Assembly (NCBI GenBank): GCA_938028705.1 | Contig: CALIZI010000028.1 | Span: forward strand, 1 to 46,550 | DNA length: 46,550 nt | Direction: 5' to 3' | From: an uncultured Saprospiraceae bacterium | GTDB taxonomy: Bacteria > Bacteroidota > Bacteroidia > Chitinophagales > Saprospiraceae | Part shown: piece after piece, positions 32,599 through 40,853 of the stretch | How the letters are laid out: each line of letters begins with the position of its first letter | Numbering within the stretch: the stretch's first letter is position 1 | Position numbers and translations under genes: made by a program | Notes under the pieces: model-generated | What the model was told of the DNA's origin: nothing | Database searches by the model: none | Seen by the model: only the letters and a program-made list of their open reading frames with translations

Positions 32599-33570
32599 AT
32601 GAATAAAATTACGATAATAGCTTATCACTACGTCCGTGATTTGCAACACTCGCGTTATCCTGCCATTAAGGGTTTGGATGTACGATTGTTTGAAGAACAG
32701 GTGGCATATTTGCAGAAAAATTATCAGCCGATTCGCATGGAGGAATTGATACATTCCATCGAAACGGGCGATAAATTGCCACCGAAAGCTGCCCTCCTCA
32801 CTTTCGACGATGCCTATACCGACCACTTCAATTATGTACTGCCCATTTTGTACAATCGCGGCTTGCAAGGCTCGTTTTATGTGCCATGTAAAGCGATTGC
32901 TGAACATATTGTTTTGGATGTCAATAAAATTCATTTCATACTCGCGGCGGCTACGGATATTGATGTTTTATTAAATAAAATTTTCAACGAAATAGACCAC
33001 TACCGCGACGAATACAATTTGGAATCCAACGAATATTATGTCCAAAAATGGATGACCAAACACCCAAAGGATACGCCGCAAGTAATTCTATTTAAACGAT
33101 TATTACAAAAAGCATTACCCGCTAAATTACGGCGGATTTTGGCGGATAAATTTTTCGAGGAAGTCGTTGGTATTCCGCAGGAAATATTTAGTCGGGAATT
33201 GTACATGAGTCCTGAACAGATACGCTGTATGCAGTCGGCAGGAATGCACATTGGCAACCACACCTACGACCACTACTGGCTCAATACCCTTCCTGCCGAA
33301 CAACAAAAAACCGACATCACAAAAGCACAAAATTTCCTCAAAAAAATAGGCGTAAATATGGACAATTGGACGATGTGCTACCCACATGGCGGACACAACC
33401 AAGACACCATGAACATCCTCGCAGATATGAATTGTAAACTTGCTATCACGATTGATGTAAAAATCGCTGACACCACGACATTTCACAAATACGAACTCCC
33501 GCGTCTCGATACCAATGATGTTCCGAAAGATAAAAATGCACCTGTGAACGGATGGTTTACCAAAGCCTGA
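32599..33570 (+). CDS. Polysaccharide deacetylase (NodB/CE4 family)
   Basis: 323 residues. The CE4 catalytic motif is LLTFDDAYTDHF (about 70-81, with the Asp pair of TFDD) and the zinc motif HIGNHTYDHYWL has the H(S/T)xxH pattern. YPHGGHNQDTMNIL and PRLDTND are later family blocks. A domain of about 110 residues is inserted between the first two motifs, as in several Bacteroidota sugar deacetylases. It removes N-acetyl from an aminosugar, which would generate the free amine that the GNAT or AAC(3) enzymes here could re-acylate (inference). Confidence 0.88.
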   Translation: MNKITIIAYHYVRDLQHSRYPAIKGLDVRLFEEQVAYLQKNYQPIRMEELIHSIETGDKLPPKAALLTFDDAYTDHFNYVLPILYNRGLQGSFYVPCKAIAEHIVLDVNKIHFILAAATDIDVLLNKIFNEIDHYRDEYNLESNEYYVQKWMTKHPKDTPQVILFKRLLQKALPAKLRRILADKFFEEVVGIPQEIFSRELYMSPEQIRCMQSAGMHIGNHTYDHYWLNTLPAEQQKTDITKAQNFLKKIGVNMDNWTMCYPHGGHNQDTMNILADMNCKLAITIDVKIADTTTFHKYELPRLDTNDVPKDKNAPVNGWFTKA

Positions 33571-33584
33571 CTCAATATCAAGTC

Positions 33585-33615
33585 TTGAAAAAGCAATTAA
33601 AATACCGTATTTTTA
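33585..33615 (+). promoter_or_regulatory. Promoter of the small antitoxin-like gene
   Basis: TTG at 33585-33587, 20 bases, TATTTTTA at 33608-33615. It fits the phylum's consensus except for the last base, and lies 14 bases before ATG 33630. Confidence 0.55.
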
Positions 33616-33629
33616 CAAAAAATTAAAAC

Positions 33630-33848
33630 ATGAAAGAACTAACAGAAACAGAATACCTTTTATCAAGTGAAGCTAATAGAAGAGAACTTGATGAATCTCT
33701 TGAACAAGCCAAGAGAGGAGAAGTGGTAAATTATTCAGATACAGATGACTTTAAAACATTACTGCTCAATGGACCGATTATGGGCGATGAGCAATATGAG
33801 GAATTTCTAAAAAACAGACAGCATTTCAACGATTGGCATAAAAAATAA
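33630..33848 (+). CDS. Small antitoxin-like protein (Phd/YefM-like)
   Basis: 72 residues. EYLLSSEANRRELDESLEQAKRGEVV resembles the N-terminal helix of Phd/YefM-type antitoxins (EANRxxLLExIEQAKRGE), and the C terminus EQYEEFLKNRQHFNDWHKK is charged. No toxin gene follows; the next gene is a glycosyltransferase 72 bases on. It is either an orphan antitoxin or a member of a different small family. Confidence 0.5.
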   Translation: MKELTETEYLLSSEANRRELDESLEQAKRGEVVNYSDTDDFKTLLLNGPIMGDEQYEEFLKNRQHFNDWHKK

Positions 33849-33884
33849 ATCCGCATCATCCGCAAAAATCCGTGTTCCTACCTT

Positions 33885-33919
33885 AAACTTGCTCTTGACG
33901 CTTGAACTTAAACTTAAAA
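33885..33919 (+). repeat. CTTAAACTTG repeated leader before a GT2 gene
   Basis: CTTAAACTTG, CTTGAACTTA and AACTTAAAAATG follow one another up to the start codon. It belongs to the class of short tandem leaders seen elsewhere in the window. Confidence 0.5.
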
Positions 33920-34894
33920 ATGGTCACCATAATTCTCCCTGCACACAATGCGGAAGACACCCTCGCCGATGCGATACGTTCTTGCCTCGACCAAACCTAC
34001 GATGATTACGAATTGTGGGTATTGGAAAATGGCAGTGCAGACCGAACCCTCGAAATTGCAAAGCAATTTGAAGGCGAAAAAGTCAAAGTTTTTTCACTGG
34101 GCAAAACAGGCTTTCAAGGCGCACTCACTTGGGGTTTGGAAAATGCTAGATCGAAGTACATCGCCCGTATGGATGCCGATGATATTATGATGCGTCATCG
34201 GCTGGAATGGGAAGTCAACTTCTTGGAAAATACTGAAGGTGCGATTATGATAGGCACACACTGTGCCTACCTCACGCCCTTTGGCAGCATCATCGAACGC
34301 AAGCCCGGCAAGCCCGACCGCCAACTCAAAATCGAACATTTCAATACACAAAATCAACCTATTCGCAAATATTTTGGCGACCCGACAGTAATGTTCAATA
34401 GAGAAGCAGCGATAGCAGCAGGCGGTTATGATGATGATTTTACGATAGGCGATATACCGCTTTGGATACGTATGTTGAAGGTCGGAAAATGCTTTGAATC
34501 CAATGAAGTGCCGTTTATTTATCGCCTCAAACCTGCTTCCATGTCGCAAGGTTACAAACCATATTTAGACAGCATCAACATCCGCAAAAAATATGCGCCC
34601 GAACAACTCAAAGATTGGCCCCAAACGCCTCCGGGAAATTATAGCAGTAAAGATACTTTCGGTTTTTGGCAACGCATGGCAGAGTTTGAATTGCTGACCA
34701 ATAACCCAAAAGGTGTACGTCAAGCCCTTGCCCGTATGATGCGCGAAGACGTATCGACAAAACAAAAAGTAAAAGCTTGGATTGGCTATGGCGGCTTCAT
34801 GCCCGGCTTCAAAAAGCGTATTCACAAAAAGCATAACAACCTCGAATTTATCCGTCGCCACGACCTCGAAAAAGCCTACGCGCAATATTTATAA
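33920..34894 (+). CDS. Family 2 (GT-A) glycosyltransferase
   Basis: 324 residues from ATG 33920; an upstream TTG at 33902 lies in the repeated leader. Core motifs: VTIILPAHNAEDTLADAIRSCLDQTY, WVLENGSADRTLEIA, YIARMDADDIMMRHRLE (the DxD site) and FTIGDIPLWIRMLK. It is a different subgroup from the other two GT2 enzymes, of the WcaA/EpsE type. It is followed by the exporter permease, so it belongs to the assembly and export part of the locus. Confidence 0.9.
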   Translation: MVTIILPAHNAEDTLADAIRSCLDQTYDDYELWVLENGSADRTLEIAKQFEGEKVKVFSLGKTGFQGALTWGLENARSKYIARMDADDIMMRHRLEWEVNFLENTEGAIMIGTHCAYLTPFGSIIERKPGKPDRQLKIEHFNTQNQPIRKYFGDPTVMFNREAAIAAGGYDDDFTIGDIPLWIRMLKVGKCFESNEVPFIYRLKPASMSQGYKPYLDSINIRKKYAPEQLKDWPQTPPGNYSSKDTFGFWQRMAEFELLTNNPKGVRQALARMMREDVSTKQKVKAWIGYGGFMPGFKKRIHKKHNNLEFIRRHDLEKAYAQYL

Positions 34895-34926
34895 CAACAA
34901 CACTTCAACACGACAACACGTCGAAG

Positions 34927-35742
34927 ATGAAAGAAACAATCATAGAAAAAAAACGTGGTGCCTTTCGGTTCAATTTCCGTGAGGTACTCGAATACAGGGA
35001 ATTACTCTGGACACTGACCTATCGCGATTTGAGGGTCAAATATGCCCAAACGGTTATCGGTTTTTTATGGGTATTTTTGAATCCATTATTTACCCTGATT
35101 ATCCTGAATTTCGTATTCGGAACAGTCGCAAAAGTGGATACGGGAACGATTCCGCATATCATTTATACCATTGCCGGGATGTGCGGTTGGACTTACTTTC
35201 AGACCGTATTGAGTTCGGCAGGCGGTTCGATTATCGGGGCGCAAAATATGATTAAAAAAATCTATTTTCCGCGATTGGTCATTCCACTTTCCAAAGCTAT
35301 CACTGCACTTATCAACTTTGGTGTTGTGCTGGTTTGCTTGGCTATCATCATGGCAATCATGCGTTTTCCGCCAAGTGCAAATATCGTATATAGTCCGTTT
35401 TTTATCCTAATGGCACTCGTTTCGGGCTTGGCAGGCGGCATCTGGATGAGTGCCTTGACGATTCGTTACCGCGATTTCCAACACATCACACCGATGCTTT
35501 TACGCTTGGGCATGTTTGTCACGCCGATAGCCTACCCTGCAAGTGCTGTTCCCGAAAAATACCAATTACTTTACCACCTTAATCCTATGGCTGGCGTAGT
35601 GGAAGGTATGCGTTGGAGTTTGGTCGGAGGCGATCCGCCAAGTGTGTATGCTTATGTTTCTTTTGTACTGATTACAGTCTTGTTGATTACGGGGATTTTC
35701 TATTTTCATCGAGTGGAACGGGTGATGGCGGATATTTTGTAG
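34927..35742 (+). CDS. wzm: ABC-2 type polysaccharide exporter permease (Wzm-like)
   Basis: 271 residues with about six membrane helices. The family opening ELLWTLTYRDLRVKYAQTVIGFLWVFLNPLF is a hallmark of Wzm/KpsM/TagG permeases, and FVTPIAYPASAVPEKYQLLYHLNPMAGVVEGMRW is the matching C-terminal block. It exports a finished or undecaprenyl-linked glycan with an ATPase partner (Wzt). No Wzt gene follows; the next genes are the second RloAB pair, which may have separated them. A short repeat leader (34893-34926) precedes it. Confidence 0.9.
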   Translation: MKETIIEKKRGAFRFNFREVLEYRELLWTLTYRDLRVKYAQTVIGFLWVFLNPLFTLIILNFVFGTVAKVDTGTIPHIIYTIAGMCGWTYFQTVLSSAGGSIIGAQNMIKKIYFPRLVIPLSKAITALINFGVVLVCLAIIMAIMRFPPSANIVYSPFFILMALVSGLAGGIWMSALTIRYRDFQHITPMLLRLGMFVTPIAYPASAVPEKYQLLYHLNPMAGVVEGMRWSLVGGDPPSVYAYVSFVLITVLLITGIFYFHRVERVMADIL

Positions 35743-35810
35743 GGGAGGCAATAGATTATTTTTTTTCTTAATTGTTTTTTGAAAAAAAAATGTTAAAAAT
35801 ATTCTTTTAT

Positions 35811-35843
35811 TTGAGTGCTATAAAACAATAAAAGCTATTTTTG
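35811..35843 (+). promoter_or_regulatory. Promoter of the second rloAB operon
   Basis: TTG at 35811-35813, 22 bases, TATTTTTG at 35836-35843, 29 bases before the rloA copy 2 start. The flanking DNA is very A/T rich. It gives the module its own transcription start, independent of the exporter gene. Confidence 0.65.
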
Positions 35844-35872
35844 CGTATTATATGCAATAAAACCTTTTATTT

Positions 35873-37096
35873 ATGCTTGTTGAATTTACAATAAAAAACT
35901 TTAAATGCTTCAAAGAGGAAGCCAAATTGAGTTTAATAGCTTCGAATTACGATAAGGCTACGCGAGAGGAATCTAATATTTTTGAAGTTGAAAAATTTGG
36001 ATTGAGATTGCTAAAAAGTGCAGTCGTATATGGAGCGAATGCAAGCGGTAAGACGAAGTTGATTGAGGGCTTGAATTTTATGAAAGATTTTATTTACAAT
36101 TCTTCAAAAGAAAGTCAAATTGATGAATCTATCAAATTAGATGCTTTTAGATTAAATAGTGAAACCGTAAACGAACCCTCTGTCTTTGAAATCATTTTTA
36201 TTTACGAAAATGAAATGTATAGATATGGTTTTGAAGTGGATAAAAAAAGAGTACATGCAGAATGGCTTTATCATCGACCGCTTACAAAAGAGGTAGAATT
36301 ATTTTATCGTGATGAGCAAGTATTTGATGTGCACAAAAAATTTAAAGTCGCTGACCTCGTAGCTAATGAAAGAATCAGACCCAATGCTTTGCTATTGTCT
36401 GTTGCAGCAAATTTTAATGATAAAATTGCTAAGAGAATATTTGAGTGCTTAGGTAATTTATCGGTCATTTCAAATATGAATCAAACAGATTATATGCAGT
36501 ATTCGGCAGCGCAAATTTTGAACAATAAAAATCGTCAATTTTCGACCCTCCAACTCTTAAAAATCGCTGATTTGGGCATCGAAAATATTGATGTATCTGA
36601 TACGACAGGTGGTTTTTTTGATGTAATGACTCAACATAATGTATTTGATTCCAATGATTTACAAAAAAGTGTTATCGAATTTTCAATGGAAAAAGACGAA
36701 TCGACAGGAACAAAAAAATACTTCGCATTGTCCGGTTTAATTTTGGAAACATTAGAAAAAGGAGCAATGTTAATTGTGGATGAATTGACTGATAAACTCC
36801 ATCCGAATTTAGTACACAAGCTCGCCGAATTATTCAATTCAAAAGAAAAAAATCCTAATAACGCTCAAATCATATTTAATACGCACGATACGAATTTATT
36901 AAGCTCGGGTATATTCAGGCGCGACCAAATTTGGTTTACCGAAAAAGACAGATACGGTGCAAGTTCTTTGTATTCTTTAGGGAATTTTAAGTCCGATACT
37001 GTAAGAAAAGAAGATAATTATGAAAAAAAATATATTGAAGGGAGATATGGTGCGGTACCATACTTAGCAGATTTTGACAAAGCGTTCACCTTTTAG
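35873..37096 (+). CDS. rloA: RloA-like ATPase (AbiL-like system, copy 2)
   Basis: 407 residues. Opening MLVEFTIKNFKCFKEEAKLSL, Walker A GANASGKT (54-61), Walker B-like MLIVDELTDKLHP and the switch segment IIFNTHDTNLLSSGIFRRDQIWFTEKD. It is related in plan to copy 1 (4164-5432) but clearly diverged, so it was probably acquired separately. It has its own promoter and sits between wzm and the YcxB-like gene. It partners RloB 11 bases downstream. Confidence 0.88.
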   Translation: MLVEFTIKNFKCFKEEAKLSLIASNYDKATREESNIFEVEKFGLRLLKSAVVYGANASGKTKLIEGLNFMKDFIYNSSKESQIDESIKLDAFRLNSETVNEPSVFEIIFIYENEMYRYGFEVDKKRVHAEWLYHRPLTKEVELFYRDEQVFDVHKKFKVADLVANERIRPNALLLSVAANFNDKIAKRIFECLGNLSVISNMNQTDYMQYSAAQILNNKNRQFSTLQLLKIADLGIENIDVSDTTGGFFDVMTQHNVFDSNDLQKSVIEFSMEKDESTGTKKYFALSGLILETLEKGAMLIVDELTDKLHPNLVHKLAELFNSKEKNPNNAQIIFNTHDTNLLSSGIFRRDQIWFTEKDRYGASSLYSLGNFKSDTVRKEDNYEKKYIEGRYGAVPYLADFDKAFTF

Positions 37097-37107
37097 AATA
37101 TCTCGAT

Positions 37108-37809
37108 ATGAAAAGGAAAAACAAAAAGGATGAACAGCAACTAAAAAAGCAACAACACAAAAAGGCACTACAAGAAACTAAGCGAAGAAGGCGCGGAGAA
37201 GCACCAAATTTAGAACGCTCTGAACTTACTGATAACGAGAAGCAAAAAATCCTCATCGTATGCGAAGGGGAAAATACCGAGCCATCCTATTTTAAAAAAT
37301 TCAAACTAACAACAGCTACCATAAAAACCGTTGGAGAGGGTTACAACACAGTCTCATTGGTGAAACGCACGAAAAAGCTCTCTGAAGAAGATGATTATGA
37401 CCAAGTATGGTGCGTATTTGATAAAGATGATTTTGATAATTTTAATGACGCTATTTACATGGCAAAGGGTATGGGCTTTCATGTGGCATATTCCAATCAG
37501 GCATTTGAATATTGGTTAATTTTGCATTTTGAAGACCATCAAGGTGGGGCAATGCACCGCGACGATTATTGTAAAAAACTGAATGATTATTTGAAAGAAT
37601 TTGGTGTAGAATATGATTGCAAAAGTAAGGTAGTAACAGAGGAAATATTCACCATTTTACAATCAAAACAGAACGGGAAACCAAGACAAACATTGGCAGT
37701 AGAGAGAGCCGAGAAAATTTTGAAATATCACGAAGATGTGTCACCTGCAAAAGCTGAGTCTTCGACCACCGTTTTCAAATTAATAGAAGAATTGGGAACA
37801 TATAGCTAA
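37108..37809 (+). CDS. rloB: RloB-like TOPRIM protein (AbiL-like system, copy 2)
   Basis: 233 residues. A lysine/arginine-rich N-terminal extension of about 45 residues (KRKNKKDEQQLKKQQHKK...) precedes ILIVCEGENTEPSYF with the TOPRIM glutamate, then VWCVFDKDDFDNF with the acidic metal site and NQAFEYWLILHF. The basic tail probably binds nucleic acid. It is longer than copy 1 at the N terminus. The pair forms a complete RloAB module. Confidence 0.88.
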   Translation: MKRKNKKDEQQLKKQQHKKALQETKRRRRGEAPNLERSELTDNEKQKILIVCEGENTEPSYFKKFKLTTATIKTVGEGYNTVSLVKRTKKLSEEDDYDQVWCVFDKDDFDNFNDAIYMAKGMGFHVAYSNQAFEYWLILHFEDHQGGAMHRDDYCKKLNDYLKEFGVEYDCKSKVVTEEIFTILQSKQNGKPRQTLAVERAEKILKYHEDVSPAKAESSTTVFKLIEELGTYS

Positions 37810-37857
37810 CCTTTAGCCCAATTTTCCGTAAAACCCTTTATCAAAAGCAATCATACA

Positions 37858-38400
37858 GTGAAAAAATACCAACTCAATTATTCAAGAACAGAATTTGAGC
37901 GTGTCTTGCGGGAAGTCTATACGCCCGGCGAACACGTCGAAATCAAAGATTCGGAGAAGCTCGTCCGCCGACTTTTTATGCTGTTACAAGTCGTGATATT
38001 GGGCGGTGCTGCGGCGTATTATTTTACAGGATTGATGAGTGTATTGCTCATATTGGCATTGGTGGCATTGGCGATGATTGGGTTTATTTATTTGCTCAAT
38101 ACCCAGATCGGTGCAAGTCGAAAAAAAGCGATTGCAGAGAGAAATGCCTACTTGGACAGGATAGAACATGCCGGACAACACGAGTTGAGTTTTGATGATA
38201 TAGGCATTACATTGAGCAATCGGGCAGGAACATTTCGGGAATCATGGAGCAATTTTTCTCATGCGATGGATGGCAAAGATTATCTTTTTTTGAGACATTT
38301 TGCCGAAGGCAAAAGCATCTTATTACCACAAAAATCGCTACCCGCAGAAGCCTTTAAAGAGCTACGAAAAACGGCTATCACTCATGTTAAAAAACAATGA
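37858..38400 (+). CDS. YcxB-like membrane protein
   Basis: 180 residues from GTG 37858. Two adjacent membrane helices (LFMLLQVVILGGAAAYYFTG and VLLILALVALAMIGFIYLL) in the N-terminal half are followed by a soluble domain with GITLSNRAGTFRESWSNF and LLPQKSLPAEAFKELR, the YcxB-like pattern of a small beta domain. Its stop overlaps the ModA start (ATGA), suggesting co-translation. Function is unknown. Confidence 0.75.
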   Translation: MKKYQLNYSRTEFERVLREVYTPGEHVEIKDSEKLVRRLFMLLQVVILGGAAAYYFTGLMSVLLILALVALAMIGFIYLLNTQIGASRKKAIAERNAYLDRIEHAGQHELSFDDIGITLSNRAGTFRESWSNFSHAMDGKDYLFLRHFAEGKSILLPQKSLPAEAFKELRKTAITHVKKQ

Positions 38401-39152
38401 AACTCCTTTGTAGATTCGCCTTGGCAATCTTAGTGGTTCAGTTCCTTTCTTGCGGAAATAATGCTCCACAAAAACTCACTATTGCTACCGCTGCCAATAC
38501 CCAATTTGCTATCAATGAATTGGTCAATACATTTACCAATCAAACAAATATTGACTGCGATATTATCGTCAGTTCTTCCGGTAAATTAACTGCACAAATT
38601 AGCGAAGGCGCACCTTACGACATCTTCATTTCAGCAGATATGAAATACCCCGAATCGCTACATGCTAAGGGCAAAACCCAATCACCTCCGCGTGTGTATG
38701 CCTACGGACAACTCGCTTTGTGGAGCATGACTAAAAAAGAAAATTTTAATATAAAAAACCTTCAAAATCAAAACACTAAATACATCGTCATCGCCAATCC
38801 CAAGACTGCCCCTTATGGTGCAGCCGCTCTCGAAACGCTCCAAAATCAAGGTATTTACGAGACCATAAAAGATAAGTTGGTGTATGGAGAAAGCATCTCA
38901 CAAGTCAATCAATTTGTCTATTCCGGCACAGCGGATGTTGGCTTTACAGCGATGTCGGTAGTCATGTCGCCCAAAATGAAAAACAAAGGTTCGTGGCTAG
39001 CGATTGACCCGAAAAATCACGCTCCTATCCAACAAGGCGCAGCACTCATTCAGCGTAAAAATGCTCACCCCGAAGCAGTGCGTTTTTACGAATTTTTATT
39101 TTCAAAAGAAGCAAAAAAAATATTACAAAAATACGGTTACGTAACCCCGTAG
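38397..39152 (+). CDS. modA: Molybdate-binding lipoprotein ModA
   Basis: 251 residues. Lipoprotein signal with lipobox LSC (Cys19). The mature protein has KLTIATAANTQFAINELV, DCDIIVSSSGKLTAQISEGAPYDIFISAD, characteristic of ModA, YGQLALWS, GAAALETL and the C-terminal FYEFLFSKEAKKILQKYGY. It delivers molybdate (or tungstate) to ModBC. The stop codon TAG lies inside the left arm of a palindromic repeat. It forms an operon with ModB and ModC. Confidence 0.92.
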   Translation: MKLLCRFALAILVVQFLSCGNNAPQKLTIATAANTQFAINELVNTFTNQTNIDCDIIVSSSGKLTAQISEGAPYDIFISADMKYPESLHAKGKTQSPPRVYAYGQLALWSMTKKENFNIKNLQNQNTKYIVIANPKTAPYGAAALETLQNQGIYETIKDKLVYGESISQVNQFVYSGTADVGFTAMSVVMSPKMKNKGSWLAIDPKNHAPIQQGAALIQRKNAHPEAVRFYEFLFSKEAKKILQKYGYVTP

Positions 39153-39210
39153 CGCGGTACTTCCAGTCTGCGCCATATAAACGCAAAACACAAGCTGGAA
39201 GCACGTGCTA
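39148..39210. repeat. Palindromic repeat spanning the modA-modB junction
   Basis: CCGTAGCGCGGTACTTCCAG (39148 on) and, inverted, AAGCTGGAAGCACGTGCTA (39192-39210) form two arms. The left arm contains the modA stop and the right arm ends on the first base of the modB ATG. Single arms occur at 12385 and 23404. Confidence 0.75.
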
Positions 39211-39872
39211 TGATGGAATGGTCACCAATTATACTCACTTTCAAATTAGCGTTGATTACGACGCTGATTTTATTTGTCATTTCGATTCCGTTGGCGAATT
39301 GGTTGGCATTTACCAAGTCGCGGATAAAGCCTATTATTGAGACCTTGGTGAGTATGCCTTTGGTCTTGCCGCCCACGGTTTTGGGCTTTTATTTGCTGAT
39401 TGCATTTAGTCCGTCGAATGGTTTGGGGCGGTGGTTGGATGAAGTGTTTGGACTGCGTTTAGTGTTTTCGTTTGGAGGCTTGGTTTTTGCATCTGTGATT
39501 TATAGTTTGCCCTTTATGGTGCAGCCTATACAGGCGGGTTTGAGCAATTTGCCGACTTCATTTCGGGAGGCAGCTTATACGCTCGGTAAGTCGCATCGCA
39601 CGACTCTGATGCGTGTGCTATTGCCCAATATCAAACCCGCTTTACTGACGGGCGTTGTGCTTTCCTTCGCGCATACGATAGGCGAATTTGGCGTGGTGCT
39701 GATGATTGGCGGCAATATACCGGACAAAACGCGCGTGGCTTCGATTGCCATTTACGATGAAGTGGAGGCGATGAATTATGGTATGGCAAATGCGTATTCG
39801 CTGTTTCTTTTTGTGGTCACATTTGCAATTTTGTTGATTGTTTATTCTGCGAATAAATCGTCCGTAGCGTAA
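39210..39872 (+). CDS. modB: Molybdate ABC transporter permease ModB
   Basis: 220 residues with about five membrane helices. The coupling motif EAAYTLGKSHRTTLMRVLLPNIKPALLTG is the EAA loop that contacts ModC. MPLVLPPTVLGFYLLI and SFAHTIGEFGVVLMIGGNIPDKTR are ModB signatures. The start is ATG 39210 or the immediately following ATG 39213. The stop codon (TAA) lies within the next palindromic element. Confidence 0.92.
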   Translation: MMEWSPIILTFKLALITTLILFVISIPLANWLAFTKSRIKPIIETLVSMPLVLPPTVLGFYLLIAFSPSNGLGRWLDEVFGLRLVFSFGGLVFASVIYSLPFMVQPIQAGLSNLPTSFREAAYTLGKSHRTTLMRVLLPNIKPALLTGVVLSFAHTIGEFGVVLMIGGNIPDKTRVASIAIYDEVEAMNYGMANAYSLFLFVVTFAILLIVYSANKSSVA

Positions 39873-39941
39873 TGCCTCCGGCTTGCGCTGCATTAGCTTT
39901 GCGGGTAGTATGCGGCGCAAGCGAGACGCATTACGCTACGG
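39862..39941. repeat. 32-bp-arm palindromic element between modB and modC
   Basis: Left arm 39862-39893 (CCGTAGCGTAATGC...) and right arm 39910-39941 (...GCATTACGCTACGG) are inverted copies with about five differences. The modB stop lies in the left arm. A strong RNA hairpin would form between the two genes, affecting messenger stability or the modB:modC ratio. Confidence 0.8.
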
Positions 39942-39968
39942 TGTTCACGCATTTTTTTTATTTATTTT

Positions 39969-40841
39969 TTGAAAAATTTAAACGAAAATATCACGAAATA
40001 CAACGAAAAAAAAATCACTATCAACCTACAAAAAAAACTGCATGGCGCGGGTGGGGAAATGCTGTTGGATGTTCGTGCAGGAATTGAATTAGGTGAAATC
40101 GTAGCCTTATACGGCACATCGGGTGCAGGTAAGACTTCGACTTTGCGGATGTTAGCAGGCTTGATGCCGCCTGATAGTGGACATATTCAAATTGGCAGTG
40201 AAACGTGGTTTGATTCGGATAAAAAAATTAACTTTGCACCACAGCAACGCAGTATAAGTTATATGTTTCAAGATTATGCGCTATTTCCGAATATGACGGT
40301 ACGTGCTAATTTGGAATTTGCCCAAGAAAAAAATATAGATAATAAACGGATTGATGAGTTAATTGAGGCGATGCAATTGGGCGATTTGCAGCATCAGTTT
40401 CCGACTAAACTTTCTGGTGGTCAACAACAGCGTGTAGCACTTGCACGCACACTTGTAAGGCGAGCGGATTTGCTTTTACTTGACGAGCCACTCTCTGCAT
40501 TGGACCAAGCCACACGACAGCATCTGCAAGATTACCTTTCGGAAATTCATCGTCTATATAAGCCCACGATTATTTTAGTCAGTCATGATATTGGAGAAGT
40601 TTTTCGATTGGCACATCGGGTTTTGATGATGAAAAACGGGCAGGTTGTACGTGTTGGTTCGCCGCTTAAAGTGTTTGCTGAAGGCAATGAAAAACTGAAA
40701 GGGCGTGTGATTGAAGTGGACGAGGAAAGTGGTTTTGTGGCGGTTTTAATTGGTAATCAGGTGTTCAGAAAACAGATAGTCGGGCAATTTTTAATTGGAC
40801 AAGAGGTGACTTTGAATGATTTTAATGTTGAAATAAAGTAA
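39969..40841 (+). CDS. modC: Molybdate ABC transporter ATPase ModC
   Basis: 290 residues from TTG 39969. An internal ATG at 40060 would remove the first strand (ITINLQKKLHGAGGEM), so the upstream start is preferred. Walker A GTSGAGKT (49-56), signature LSGGQQQR, Walker B LLLLDEPLSAL, H-loop VSHDIGE. The C-terminal part is shorter than in typical ModC, with only part of a TOBE-like domain (GRVIEVDEESGFVAV). It powers ModAB. Confidence 0.9.
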   Translation: MKNLNENITKYNEKKITINLQKKLHGAGGEMLLDVRAGIELGEIVALYGTSGAGKTSTLRMLAGLMPPDSGHIQIGSETWFDSDKKINFAPQQRSISYMFQDYALFPNMTVRANLEFAQEKNIDNKRIDELIEAMQLGDLQHQFPTKLSGGQQQRVALARTLVRRADLLLLDEPLSALDQATRQHLQDYLSEIHRLYKPTIILVSHDIGEVFRLAHRVLMMKNGQVVRVGSPLKVFAEGNEKLKGRVIEVDEESGFVAVLIGNQVFRKQIVGQFLIGQEVTLNDFNVEIK

Positions 40842-40853
40842 ATTATATCAATC

